The notes: a model not told the origin generated them from the sequence alone. A DNA stretch of 64,000 bases from Streptomyces tendae (GCF_008632955.1 NZ_CP043959.1:4712001-4776000), one strand, 5' to 3'; counted from the first letter of the stretch, positions 32,600-41,768 are shown. A program made the numbers and translations.

Positions 32600-33694
32600 A
32601 TGGAGCACGATCTGAGTCCCTCCGCCCTCGCCGAGCTTCGCCGCCCGCGACCCTATCCGGCGGTGTCGGTCCTGACCCCGACCAACCGGCGCAACCCGCT
32701 GAGCACCGAGGACGCCGTGCGGCTGCGCACCATGGTGGCCGAGGCGAAGAAGAGGCTGGAGTCCGATCCGTCGGTGTCCCGCGACCGGCGCGCCGACGTG
32801 GCGGACCAGCTCGACCGGGCCCTGGCCGAGGTCGACCTGGCACACGCCGAGGACGGGCTGGCCATCTTCGCCGCACCGGGTGAGCACCAGGTGTGGTCCC
32901 TGGCGCGCAGCGTTCCCGAGCGCGTGGTCCTCTCGGACACCTTCCTGACCCGCAACCTGGTCTCCGCGCAGACGGCGGAGCGCCCGTTCTGGGTGCTGTC
33001 CGTCGCCGCCGACCGGGCCACCCTGTGGAGCGGCGGCACGGACCGGGTGGTGGAGGAGCGTGTCGGTGGCTTCCCGCTGGTCCGTGAGGAGCCGAACTTC
33101 GACCCCGAGCGGGTGGAGCGGGCCGGTGACCAGCCCAGCAACTACCGGGACGAGGACACCCGCCGGTTCCTGCGCGACGCGGCCACGGCGGCGGCCTCCC
33201 TGCTGCGGGCCCACCCGCGGCCGTTGTTCGTCACCGGCGAGCCGGCGGCGCTGTCGCTGCTGTGCGAGTTCGGCGGTGTCTGCAAGGACGCCGTGCAGGT
33301 GCCGCACGGCGGGCTGGCGCGCGGCTCGCACGAGGCGGTGTGGCAGGCGGTGCGGCCGGCGCTCGAGGAGGAGGCGCGCCGGCGTACCGAGGACGTGCGG
33401 CGCTCCCTGGAGTCCGCACGCGGCCGCAAGGAGTTCGCGGCCGGCGTCGACGAGCTGTGGCAGAGCGCCCGCGAGGGGCGGATCAGGCTGCTGGCCGTCG
33501 AGGAGAACTACCGGATCACGGTGCGTGACGACGGGGAGCATCTGATCATCGCCGAGGACGGCGATCTGGACGCCCGCGAGGACATCGTGGACGAGATCGT
33601 CGAGCAGTGCCTGGAAACCGGCGCCGAGGTGCGGTTCGTGCCGGACGGCAGCCTCGGGGACGCGGACCGGATGGCCGCCGTCCTGCGCTTCTGA
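32600..33694 (+). CDS. bacterial eRF1-like (baeRF family) protein
   Basis: This 364-residue protein is of the bacterial archaeo-eukaryotic release factor-like group: an N-terminal alpha/beta domain (VSVLTPTNRRNPL), a central region DRATLWSGGTDRVVEERVGG, and a C-terminal SpoU/L7Ae-like domain ending VEQCLETGAEVRFVPDGSL. The family is proposed to act on stalled ribosomes or as peptidyl-tRNA hydrolases, mostly by analogy. The catalytic GGQ loop of true release factors is absent. A TATGGT box six bases before the ATG suggests a leaderless message. Confidence 0.8.
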   Translation: MEHDLSPSALAELRRPRPYPAVSVLTPTNRRNPLSTEDAVRLRTMVAEAKKRLESDPSVSRDRRADVADQLDRALAEVDLAHAEDGLAIFAAPGEHQVWSLARSVPERVVLSDTFLTRNLVSAQTAERPFWVLSVAADRATLWSGGTDRVVEERVGGFPLVREEPNFDPERVERAGDQPSNYRDEDTRRFLRDAATAAASLLRAHPRPLFVTGEPAALSLLCEFGGVCKDAVQVPHGGLARGSHEAVWQAVRPALEEEARRRTEDVRRSLESARGRKEFAAGVDELWQSAREGRIRLLAVEENYRITVRDDGEHLIIAEDGDLDAREDIVDEIVEQCLETGAEVRFVPDGSLGDADRMAAVLRF

Positions 33695-33999
33695 GGGTCG
33701 GGGGCGGTTCCGCGGGCGACCCCGGGACCGCCCCGAACACGTGCGCGCATGTCGAACATGCGAGTGGACCCGTCCCGGCTTCTGACGGTCCGTCAGATCA
33801 CTTGCGTACCATGGGAGTTGTGGCGCCGATCGCGCATCACGGGACTACCCCACGGTAACTCCGGGAGACGCTGGCATATGCCACAGGCAGCACCTTATCG
33901 TGTGTTGCCAAATCCCTTACAGCGCGTCGCGGGCTGTGCAACAGTCGTAACGGTCCCTCCGTCAGCCCAAGGCCGTACCGTCCCGCATCGGAGTGCGTC
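33695..33999. other. 305-bp leader region before the PAS-SpoIIE gene
   Basis: This region holds a perfect 17-bp palindrome TCTGACGGTCCGTCAGA (33781-33797) and a TACCAT -10-like box (33807-33812). It also has a possible 15-codon reading frame from ATG 33811 to TAA 33858, and a second ATG at 33878 after GGGAG that runs out of frame into the next gene. The stretch 33890-33950 is unusually AT-rich. No conserved protein is evident. Confidence 0.5.
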
Positions 34000-35433
34000 A
34001 TGCCGTCCCCTCTCTCCGCGGACCGCCCAGCCGCCCGGCCGCCGGGAGTCGGCCCGGTCGACGCGCTCATCTCGCAGACCCGCCGGCTCAAGGGCGAGGT
34101 GGACGCGGTGCGCCGCGACACCCCGGCCGACGCGGGGGACCCCCGGGAGCGCTGGCGACGCGCGCTCTACGACCTGGCGCTGCACCAGCTCGACGACCTG
34201 GACGAACACCTGGCGCAGCTGCGGGACGACCCGCTGCGGGCGTCCGGCGACCACGGCGCTCCCGGTGAATCGTTACCCGTGCCGCCGGCCCCGCCCCGCG
34301 CCTCGCTGCTCAGCCGGGTCGGCAGCGCCGAGTGGGACCTCCTCACCGACGAGGTGAGCTGGTCCGGCGAGCTGTACCGCATCCTGGGCCGCGACCCGGC
34401 CGCTCCCCCGCTCACCCTCGACGAACTCCCCTCCCTCGTGCTCGACGAGGACCGGCCGGGACTGACCGAGATGGTCACCGGCTGCCTGGTCGACGGCCGG
34501 CCCATCGACGGGGAGTTCCGGGTCCTGCGCCCGGACGACGGCGTACGGACCGTGCACATGATGGGTGAGCCGGTGCTCGGCGCCGACGGCAGCACCGTCT
34601 CGATGTGGGCGGTCCTGCGCGACGTCAGCGAACTGCGCCGCTGCCGCAGCGCGGTGAGCGAGACCCGTGACTCGCTGCACCGGCACCGGCACGCCGCCGC
34701 GCGGAGCGAACACCGGCTCGCGGTCGAGCTGCAGGAGGCCGTGCTGCCGGCCTGGCACGGCCCCCTGCGACTCCCGCGACACGGCCCCCGGGCTCTGGAC
34801 CTCGCCGCCGCCCACCTGCCGCCCTCGACGCAGGCCCCGGTCGGCGGCGCCTGGTACGACGCCCTCGAACTTCCCGACGGCGCCACCCTGTTCGGCGTCG
34901 GCGAGCTCACCGGGCACGGCGTCGGTGCGGCGTCCTCCGTGGCCATGCTGCTCGGCGCCGTACGGGGCATGGCGATGACCGGCACCCCGCCCGGCCCCCT
35001 GCTGGACTGCCTCGACCGGCTGCTCGACGCCTCCGCCCAGCCCGCCCTCGCCAGTGCCGTCTGCCTGCGCTACCGGCCCGACACCCGCACCGTGGTGTGG
35101 GCGCAGGCCGGACACCCCGCCCCGCTGCTGTACCGCGACCGGGCGGGGCGGGCGCTGGACACGCCGCACGGCGTGCTGCTCGGCGCCGCCCCGGCCTCCG
35201 GGCACGGGCAGGCCGAGGAGACCCTGGAAGCCGGCGACCTGCTCCTGCTGCACACCGACGGTCTGGTGCCCGGGCACACCGGAGCGAGCGCCGTCCACCG
35301 GCTCCTCGCCCTGGCACCCCGGTTCGCCGGTGACCGCTCTCCCCAGGATTGCGTCCGTGAGGTCGTACGGGAGTTCGGTGAAGGAGAGCGGGCGGACCAC
35401 GCCTGCGTCCTGGTGGCCCGGGTCGCCTCGTAG
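34000..35433 (+). CDS. PAS-domain SpoIIE/PP2C-type protein with altered metal ligands
   Basis: This 477-residue protein has an N-terminal helical region, a PAS-like domain (about 105-225: EWDLLTDEVSWSGELYRILG, RDVSELRRC) and a SpoIIE-type PP2C domain (about 240-475). The usual metal-binding Asp of GGDWYD is Ala (GGAWYDALELPDG) and the Asp of GDxxGHG is Glu (VGELTGHG). HTDG and the ADHACVL Asp remain. Activity may be reduced or altered. A Leu codon at 34273-34275 is TTA, so translation should need the bldA tRNA. It probably belongs to a partner-switching network. Confidence 0.85.
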   Translation: MPSPLSADRPAARPPGVGPVDALISQTRRLKGEVDAVRRDTPADAGDPRERWRRALYDLALHQLDDLDEHLAQLRDDPLRASGDHGAPGESLPVPPAPPRASLLSRVGSAEWDLLTDEVSWSGELYRILGRDPAAPPLTLDELPSLVLDEDRPGLTEMVTGCLVDGRPIDGEFRVLRPDDGVRTVHMMGEPVLGADGSTVSMWAVLRDVSELRRCRSAVSETRDSLHRHRHAAARSEHRLAVELQEAVLPAWHGPLRLPRHGPRALDLAAAHLPPSTQAPVGGAWYDALELPDGATLFGVGELTGHGVGAASSVAMLLGAVRGMAMTGTPPGPLLDCLDRLLDASAQPALASAVCLRYRPDTRTVVWAQAGHPAPLLYRDRAGRALDTPHGVLLGAAPASGHGQAEETLEAGDLLLLHTDGLVPGHTGASAVHRLLALAPRFAGDRSPQDCVREVVREFGEGERADHACVLVARVAS

Positions 35434-35451
35434 CGACCACCGCCCCGGCCG

Positions 35452-36942
35452 TCACGCCTGGGCGCTGCCGCCCTTTCCCCGGGGGCGGGGCAGCGCCAGT
35501 TCGATCTCCTCCCGCAGTTCCTGGATCCTCGGGTACGAGGAGTACTCGGCGGTGAGCCGGTACATCTGGCGCAGCCGGTCCCAGGTGCGGCGCGAGGAGT
35601 TCTGCCCCATCGACACCAGCGCGAGCCGGGCGAACCGGTCGGCCTGTTCGGGGTCGTCGGCGATGAAGCACGCGGAGGCCATCGACAGGAAGTCGAAGAT
35701 CTTCGACCGCTGCTGGGCGTCCACCCGCAGGGCGAGCGCCTTGTCCGCGTAGTGCTGGGCGTGCACGGCGGCGCCCGGTTCGAACTCGGCGAGCGTGCGG
35801 TACGCCAGGGCCTGCATGCCGTACAGGTCCGCCTCGTTGAACAGCTGCATCCAGTTCGGCGGCGGCACGTCCCCCTTGTCGGAGACGAACAGGTCCTCGG
35901 CCCGGCCCAGGGTGCGGCGCATCGCCTGGCCCTTGCCCATGGACGCCTGCGCCCAGGCCTCGATGGTGTGGAACATGGCGCGGGTGCGCGGCAGCACCTG
36001 CTCGCCCGAGCCGGACTGGGCGAGCTTCATCAGGTCGAGCGCCTCGTCGGGCTTGCCGAGGTGCACCATCTGGCGTGCCGCCCGGGACAGCGCCTCCCCG
36101 GCGCGCGGGCGGTCGCCGCCCTCCCGGGCCGCGTGGGCGGCGATGACGAAGTACTTCTGCGCCGTCGGTTCCAGGCCCACGTCGTGCGACATCCAGCCGG
36201 CGAGGACGGCGAGGTTGGCCGCGACGCCCCACAGGCGCCGCTGGAGGTGGGGCGGATGGCGGTAGGCGAGCATGCCGCCCACCTCGTTGAGCTGGCCGAC
36301 CACCGCCTTGCGCTGGAGGCCGCCGCCGCGGGCGGCGTCCCAGGCACGGAACACCTCCACGGAGCGCTCCAGTTCCTCGATCTCCTGCGACCCGATGGGT
36401 GCGGCCTCGTAGCGGTCGAACCCGGCGGGGTCGGCGTGCAGGGGATCGTGGAGGCGAGGTGCGTCGGCGGTGAGGGCAGGATCGGTGTGCAGCCAGTCGT
36501 GCATGGCGCTGCTGAGTGCGGAGCCCGCGGTGAGGGCGGCACCCGCACCCACCAGGCCGCGTCGGTTGAGCATGAGGTCCATTCCCGTGAATTCGGTGAG
36601 GACCTCGGCCGTCCGCTCGGGCGCCCACGGCACTCCGTCGGGATGTTCCGCACTCCCGCCGCGTGGCCGTTTCCCCGTACGCCCGTGCCGGACCAGACCG
36701 AGATCCTCGATGGTCACGACACGGCCGAGACGCTCGGTGAACAGAGCCGCCAGCACCCGCGGCACCGGATCGCGCGGGATCTCTCCCATGTCGATCCACC
36801 GCCGCACCCGGGAGGTGTCGGTCGCCAGCTGCGGATGGCCCATGGCCGCCGCCTGCCGGTTGACCAGCCTCGCGAGTTCGCCCTTGGACCAGCCGGCCAG
36901 GCCGAACAGGTCCGAGAGCCGGGTGTTGGGTTGTCCGCTCAC
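35452..36942 (-). CDS. nsdB: NsdB/NsdA-type TPR-like developmental regulator
   Basis: This 496-residue protein begins SGQPNTRLSDLFGLAGWSKG with an N-terminal HTH-like segment (about 1-85). A stretch of helical TPR-like repeats follows (about 190-480: ARQMVHLGKPDEALDLMKLA, RFARLALVSMG). This matches the Streptomyces NsdA/NsdB group, negative regulators of aerial growth and antibiotic synthesis. nsdB rather than nsdA is inferred from remembered synteny with chpB and chiF. GTG at 36942 is taken as start because the family sequence begins there; the long upstream extension to 37179 is unlike the family. It is divergent from a TTA-containing gene. Confidence 0.82.
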   Translation of the reverse strand: MSGQPNTRLSDLFGLAGWSKGELARLVNRQAAAMGHPQLATDTSRVRRWIDMGEIPRDPVPRVLAALFTERLGRVVTIEDLGLVRHGRTGKRPRGGSAEHPDGVPWAPERTAEVLTEFTGMDLMLNRRGLVGAGAALTAGSALSSAMHDWLHTDPALTADAPRLHDPLHADPAGFDRYEAAPIGSQEIEELERSVEVFRAWDAARGGGLQRKAVVGQLNEVGGMLAYRHPPHLQRRLWGVAANLAVLAGWMSHDVGLEPTAQKYFVIAAHAAREGGDRPRAGEALSRAARQMVHLGKPDEALDLMKLAQSGSGEQVLPRTRAMFHTIEAWAQASMGKGQAMRRTLGRAEDLFVSDKGDVPPPNWMQLFNEADLYGMQALAYRTLAEFEPGAAVHAQHYADKALALRVDAQQRSKIFDFLSMASACFIADDPEQADRFARLALVSMGQNSSRRTWDRLRQMYRLTAEYSSYPRIQELREEIELALPRPRGKGGSAQA

Positions 36943-37177
36943 GTCAAGCCCCCAGGTTCTCGGCTGAGTTGACAGTAGCCCGGTGCGGGTTGCCGGGCGA
37001 CTATTCGCCAGGGTTCGCCAGGGTGCGCCAGATGGTGTGCCAGGGGACATCGGGTGTCGAGTAGGAACGCGCCACCACGACCCCGTCGCCGCAGGGGCAT
37101 TCCCCCAGGGTGCGGCCGGGCGGCCGGGTTGGGTGGTGCACTGACGTCGCAGGCACACGAAGGGATCTGTATCACCC

Positions 37178-38308
37178 ATGTACGCAGCATCGTCCTCCGT
37201 GTCCGCCCCGCCCCGGCCGCTGCGTCCGCGTCCGTCGGACAGCGGCCCCTACCTCGCCCCCGCGCGCCCGGCGAACCCCGTGCTCGGCGGAGGCAACGCA
37301 CGGCGCCTCGCGGGACCGGGCACCCAGCCGCTCAGCGGACGGCTCGACCTCTCCGGCCCGCAGGGCGCCCAGCTGCGCACCGCGCTCGCGTCGGTGCACC
37401 GCATCTGTCCGGAGTTCGCCCCGGTCCAGGTGCTGCGCCGCACCGGCCGGTCGGTCCTCCTGGTCGGCACCACGGGCCGCAGCACCGCGGTCGCCAAGTG
37501 CTTACTGGACCACTCCCCCGCCTGGAGCGAGCGGATCCGCCACGAAATAGCGGCATACCGCTCGTTCGTCCGGCAGCGTCCGCCCGTGCGGACGCCCCGG
37601 CTGATCGCAGCGGATCCGGACAACTGCACGCTGGTCATCGAGCGCCTGCCCGGACGGGTGGCCGCGCTGCAGCGGCACCCGGTGGAGGCGCCGCCCCGGG
37701 CGGACATCAGGGCGGCACTCGGCGCGATCTGCCGGCTCAACTCCTGGCGGCCACCGGCCGGGACGTTCGACGCGCCACTGGACTACGCGGCCCGCATCAA
37801 CCGGTACCACGAGCTGGGGCTGCTCACCGACCGGGACCTCGGCGACCTGCAGAAGCTGCTGCACGGCATCGCCCTGGCGACGGGACGGCAGGGCATGGGC
37901 CAGTTCTGCCACGGTGACGCGCTGCTCTCCAACATCCTCATCTCGCCGGCCGGTCCGGTGCTGGTGGACTGGGAGCACGCGGGCTGGTACCTGCCGGGCT
38001 ACGACCTGGCGACCCTGTGGACCGTCCTCGGGGACGCCCCCGCGGCCCGGCGTCAGATCAGCCAGATCGCCCAGTCGGCGGGCCCCGCCTCCCGCGACGC
38101 GTTCCTGGTGAACCTGATGCTCGTGCTGACCCGGGAGATCCGCACCTACGAGACGGCCGTGCAGCGTTCGATGCACGACGTGGCGCCCGCGCCGGGCCAG
38201 CCGGGCGGCATGCCGTCCGGGGAGGAGCAGCGGCTGCTGCTACGCCGTCTGCACGACGACTGCCAGCTGGCCCGGCGGGCCGTGCGCGCCGCGGTCGGCA
38301 CCCGCTGA
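37178..38308 (+). CDS. aminoglycoside phosphotransferase-like kinase with a TTA codon
   Basis: This 376-residue APH/choline-kinase-fold protein has the Brenner-type motif CHGDALLSNIL, the metal-binding DWEHAG and an invariant-lysine-like AVAKCLL. The ~60 N-terminal residues are Pro/Ala-rich and probably disordered. Substrates of chromosomal APH-fold kinases are diverse, and antibiotic resistance is not implied. The Leu codon at 37502-37504 is TTA, the rare codon read by bldA tRNA, so expression should be tied to development. The gene is divergent from nsdB, 235 bases between starts. Confidence 0.85.
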   Translation: MYAASSSVSAPPRPLRPRPSDSGPYLAPARPANPVLGGGNARRLAGPGTQPLSGRLDLSGPQGAQLRTALASVHRICPEFAPVQVLRRTGRSVLLVGTTGRSTAVAKCLLDHSPAWSERIRHEIAAYRSFVRQRPPVRTPRLIAADPDNCTLVIERLPGRVAALQRHPVEAPPRADIRAALGAICRLNSWRPPAGTFDAPLDYAARINRYHELGLLTDRDLGDLQKLLHGIALATGRQGMGQFCHGDALLSNILISPAGPVLVDWEHAGWYLPGYDLATLWTVLGDAPAARRQISQIAQSAGPASRDAFLVNLMLVLTREIRTYETAVQRSMHDVAPAPGQPGGMPSGEEQRLLLRRLHDDCQLARRAVRAAVGTR

Positions 38309-38318
38309 CGCCCGTGCC

Positions 38319-38350
38319 ACTGCCCGCAGGCGAGCGCCGCCGCGGGCAGT
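38319..38350 (+). terminator. terminator of the APH-like gene
   Basis: A perfect 9-bp inverted repeat ACTGCCCGC / GCGGGCAGT with a 14-base loop starts 10 bases after the stop. Confidence 0.75.
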
Positions 38351-38507
38351 CGGGACATCCCGGGCGGGTGCGGATGTCGGCCCGGTGCCGGTCCGCGGGG
38401 TGCACCACCGGTGTAGACCGCTGACGCACCGCAGGTCCCGCCGCAGCCCGCCACGAAACCCCGCCACACCCCGATTGACAAGGGAATTCGCGCCCTCCTG
38501 GGCATGA

Positions 38508-38536
38508 TTGACGGATCATCGGCCTACCGGTACCAC
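38508..38536 (+). promoter_or_regulatory. SigHrdB-type promoter of the amidase gene
   Basis: TTGACG (38508-38513), a 17-base spacer and TACCAC (38531-38536) fit the vegetative consensus. The TTG start is at 38570. A second TTGACA at 38475-38480 has no matching -10. Confidence 0.6.
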
Positions 38537-38569
38537 TGACCGCGTGCCCGACCGTCCCAGGAGGCTGCA

Positions 38570-40534
38570 TTGCGAGATCTCGCCACCGAGCCCGGCCGTG
38601 CGGCCGGGCCGTCACGCCGCGCCGTCCGAGGTGCCCTCGGCGCCCTGGCCGCGGCCGCGTTGACGCTGCCCCTGCTGGGCGCGGCGCCCGACCCGGCCCC
38701 GCCGGCCACCGCCCGGCTGCAACAGGCGTTCGCCTCCGCGGCGGCCGCGTACGACGTCCCGCAGAGCGTCCTGCTGGGCGTCTCCTATCTGCAGTCCCGC
38801 TGGGACGCGCACGACGGCGCCCCCAGCGTCACCGGCGGCTACGGCCCCATGCACCTCACCGACGCCCGCGCCGCGCTCGCCTCGGCCGGACACCACGCGA
38901 CCGGCACCGAGGACCCGCGCGGCGACGACGCCCGTCCCGCGCTGCTCCCCTCGGAGCGCACCCCGGACACCGCCGCCCTGCCGGACCGGCTCACCACCCT
39001 GCCGAAAGCCGCCCGGCTGACCGGGTTGAGCACCGAGACGCTGCGGGAGGACCCGGCGGCGAACGTCGCGGGCGGCGCCGCGCTGCTGGCCGAGGCGCAG
39101 CGCCGGCTGGGCGCGCCGGCCAGTGACGACCCGGCCGACTGGTACGGGGCGGTGGCGCTGTTCTCCGGCGCCGACGACCGCGCCTCGGCGACGGCGTACG
39201 CGAACGACGTGTTCGCGGTGATCCGGGCCGGCGAGCGGCGCGTCACGGACGCGGGGCAGCGGGTCGCCCTGGACGCCCGCCCGGACCTCGCCCCCGACGC
39301 CTCGGCGCTGGACCGCGCCGGACTGCGCACCGGCTCCGCGGCCTCCACGGAGTGCCCGAGGACGGTGTCCTGCGAGTGGATCCCGGCGCCGTACGAGGAG
39401 TTCGGCGAGGACGACTACGGCAACCACGACCTGGGGAACCGGCCCGCCTCGCAGCGGATCCGGTACATCGTCGTGCACGACACGGAGGGCGCCTGGGAGG
39501 GCGTCCTCGACATGGTCCAGGACCCCACCTACGTGTCCTGGCAGTACAGCCTGCGCTCCACCGACGGCCACATCGCCCAGCACGTGAAGGCGAAGGACGT
39601 CGCCTGGCACGCCGGCAACTGGTACGTCAACGCGGCGTCGATCGGCCTGGAGCACGAAGGTTTCCTCACCGACCCCGACGCCTGGTACACCGAGGCCATG
39701 TACCGGTCCTCGGCCCGGCTGGTGAGGTACCTCGCCGACAAGCACGGCATCCCGCTGGACCGGCAGCACATCCTCGGCCACGACACGGTCCCCGGGACCA
39801 CCACGGCCACGATCCCCGGCATGCACACCGACCCCGGACCGTACTGGGACTGGCGGCACTACTTCGAGCTGCTGGGCAGCCCCCTGAAGGCGACCGGCGC
39901 CAAGAACTCCGGCGTCGTCACCGTCCGCCCCGACTACGACACCCACCGGCCGGTGTTCACCGGCTGCGAGAGCGCCGGTGAACCCTGCGCCCCGCACGGG
40001 TCGAGCGCGGTGCGGCTGTACTCCGACCACGACGAGAACTCCCCGCTGATCAGGGACATCGGCCTCGGTTCCGCGCCGACCACCGGGGTGAACGACCTGT
40101 CCTCGCGGGTCTCCACCGGCCAGCAGTACGCGGTCGCCGACCGCTGGGGCGACTGGACGGCGATCTGGTACCTCGGCCAGAAGGCCTGGTTCCGCAACCC
40201 GGCGGAGAACCCGGTGGCCGTGCCCGCCAAGGCGAAGGTGATCACCCCGCGCGAGGGGCTGGACTCCGTCCCCGTGTACGGGCGCGCCTACCCGGAGGCG
40301 GCGGCCTACCCGGCGGGGGTACCGGTCCAGACGGTGTCGGCGCTGCCGTACACGGTGCTCGCCGGGCAGAAGTACGTGACCGGGGGCAAGGTGCCGAGCG
40401 AGTACTACTACGCGGTGACCTTCGACCCTGCCTCGCACCAAGTGGTGCGCGGCAAGGAGCAGTACTACGAGATCCAGTTCGGCCACCGGGTCGGGTTCGT
40501 GCGGGCGGCGGACGTGACGGTGGCGTCGTCGTAA
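38570..40534 (+). CDS. secreted N-acetylmuramoyl-L-alanine amidase
   Basis: This 654-residue protein has a signal peptide (about 18-43, RRAVRGALGALAAAALTLPL) and a helical N-terminal region resembling a lytic-transglycosylase-like helper (about 45-225). A type 2 amidase domain follows (about 290-440), then an SH3-like tail (about 465-654). Zinc and catalytic residues appear in YIVVHDTEGA, GLEHEGF and HILGHDTVPG. It should hydrolyse the amide bond between muramic acid and the stem peptide. The start is TTG with AGGAGG five bases upstream. A vegetative-type promoter precedes it. Confidence 0.9.
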   Translation: MRDLATEPGRAAGPSRRAVRGALGALAAAALTLPLLGAAPDPAPPATARLQQAFASAAAAYDVPQSVLLGVSYLQSRWDAHDGAPSVTGGYGPMHLTDARAALASAGHHATGTEDPRGDDARPALLPSERTPDTAALPDRLTTLPKAARLTGLSTETLREDPAANVAGGAALLAEAQRRLGAPASDDPADWYGAVALFSGADDRASATAYANDVFAVIRAGERRVTDAGQRVALDARPDLAPDASALDRAGLRTGSAASTECPRTVSCEWIPAPYEEFGEDDYGNHDLGNRPASQRIRYIVVHDTEGAWEGVLDMVQDPTYVSWQYSLRSTDGHIAQHVKAKDVAWHAGNWYVNAASIGLEHEGFLTDPDAWYTEAMYRSSARLVRYLADKHGIPLDRQHILGHDTVPGTTTATIPGMHTDPGPYWDWRHYFELLGSPLKATGAKNSGVVTVRPDYDTHRPVFTGCESAGEPCAPHGSSAVRLYSDHDENSPLIRDIGLGSAPTTGVNDLSSRVSTGQQYAVADRWGDWTAIWYLGQKAWFRNPAENPVAVPAKAKVITPREGLDSVPVYGRAYPEAAAYPAGVPVQTVSALPYTVLAGQKYVTGGKVPSEYYYAVTFDPASHQVVRGKEQYYEIQFGHRVGFVRAADVTVASS

Positions 40535-40557
40535 CGCGGGAGCGCGCGCAACACGGC

Positions 40558-40592
40558 GGGCGCCCCCGGACCGGTGCGGTCCGGGGCGCCCG
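40558..40592. terminator. terminator after the amidase gene
   Basis: A GC-rich hairpin with arms of about 15 bp and one bulged base lies between the amidase stop (40534) and the intended stop of the convergent gene (40612). Confidence 0.72.
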
Positions 40593-40611
40593 TCGTCGTC
40601 CGTGCGCGGGG

Positions 40612-41108
40612 TCAGCCCTGCTGGAACAGCTCCGCCGGCAGCGGCTTGAGGAGGGCGTACAGGTCGTCGGTGATGGGCGGTCCCAGGCGGCGATGGTCAC
40701 CAGGACCTTGTCGCTGCGGTCGAACTGCACGCAGGAGATGCGTCCCTCGGACATCTTCACGCGACGCACGATCAGCAGGTTGTCGCCCTGCATCACCGGC
40801 ACGTCCTCCGTGCCGGTGACGGTGACCTCCTCGTCGTTCTCCAGCGCCAGCAGCAGCTGTCCGACCTCGAAGGGGACTTCGCCCTCGGGGACGTCCCGCG
40901 CCGGGGAGCCCTCGGGCAGGTTGCCGATGATCATCGCGGGGCCGCGGCCGCCGAACAGGTCGTAGCGCAGGAAGACGCCCTGGCAGCTTCCGTCGGGGGC
41001 CGGCAGCAGGCCGGCGCCCAGGTTGCCGGGCCAGTCGCCCGGGTCCATGGCCAGTACGTCGAAATCGGGCCCGGCGGGTGTGGCACTGCGGCGGCGGAGG
41101 AACGACAT
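40612..41108 (-). pseudogene. conserved hypothetical protein with a one-base frameshift
   Basis: The frame from ATG 41108 encodes MSFLRRRSATPAGPDFDVLA through VLVTIAAWDRP. At the C-run 40677-40675 it then shifts. The next frame continues ITDDLYALLKPLPAELFQQG and stops at 40612, a natural end just past the amidase terminator. Without the shift, the frame runs to 40242 through 293 bases of antisense amidase sequence with low-complexity Ser/Arg/Pro residues. One missing C best explains this. The 165-residue restored product is a soluble acidic protein of unknown family. Pseudogene, sequence error and slippage at a C-run remain possible. Confidence 0.8.
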
Positions 41109-41165
41109 GTCGCCATGGTACGTGCCCGGGCCCCGGTTCGGACGGTCGGGCGGAAGCCGCCGGAG

Positions 41166-41768
41166 CTACCCGGCCTGCCGCCGGCGCCCGTGGTGCCGGG
41201 CCACTCGGGCACGGTTGCCGCAGGACGGTTTGCACCACTCCTGACGGGGGTGGTCCTTCAGGAAGTAGCGGACGCAGCGGGGTGCGTGGCAGGCCCGCAG
41301 CCGGTCCCGGTCGGGGCCGGCGAGGAACCCGATCACGGCTCGGGCGAGGGCGGCGGTGAGGTCGTCCGCGTGACCAGGAGCCGGCCGGCGCCGTACCGCC
41401 GGACCGGTGTCCTCGTCCCAGTCCAGGACCGGGACGGTGGGGGTGCGGGCGGCCGCCTCGTTCAGCCGGCGCAGTGCTTCGGGCACGGGCAGCAGGCGGC
41501 TCGCATCGGCGCGGCTCGGCGGGGCGGGGCGTACGGCGTGCGCGAAGAGGGCGCGGACGGCGGCGCGCAGGTCGCGCACGGCGGTGAGCCGGCCGGTGTC
41601 GGCGACGAACCGCTCGGGGGCGGGAAGCACGGAGGTACGGGCGCGGACCCAGTCGGTGAGGCCGGCGGGGTCGGCGAGGTCGTCGGTGACCGATCCGTCG
41701 CCGTCGTGGCGGAGGGTGAGGGCGAGGTCCAGCGCGAGCCGGGTGTCCCTGGTGATCGAGTCCCGCAT
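41166..41768 (-). CDS. CGNR zinc-finger / ABATE domain protein
   Basis: This 200-residue protein has an N-terminal helical ABATE (stress-induced transcription regulator) domain and the C-terminal CGNR zinc finger. Ligands lie in RACHAPRCVRYFLKDHP and EWCKPSCGNRARVARHH. Proteins of this type are probable DNA-binding regulators; LndY-like members occur near antibiotic genes. No effector or target is evident. It starts with ATG and lies alone between an unrelated gene and a 400-bp non-coding stretch. Confidence 0.9.
   Translation of the reverse strand: MRDSITRDTRLALDLALTLRHDGDGSVTDDLADPAGLTDWVRARTSVLPAPERFVADTGRLTAVRDLRAAVRALFAHAVRPAPPSRADASRLLPVPEALRRLNEAAARTPTVPVLDWDEDTGPAVRRRPAPGHADDLTAALARAVIGFLAGPDRDRLRACHAPRCVRYFLKDHPRQEWCKPSCGNRARVARHHGRRRQAG

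Noticed and set aside
36943..37179. An N-terminal extension of the NsdB-type protein up to 37179
   Set aside because: The extra residues are unlike the family, would overlap the divergent APH gene start, and leave no room for promoters. GTG 36942 is preferred.
37178..38308. APH-like gene as an aminoglycoside-resistance determinant
   Set aside because: APH-fold kinases are common in Streptomyces with many substrates. No antibiotic cluster adjoins and the N-terminal extension is atypical.
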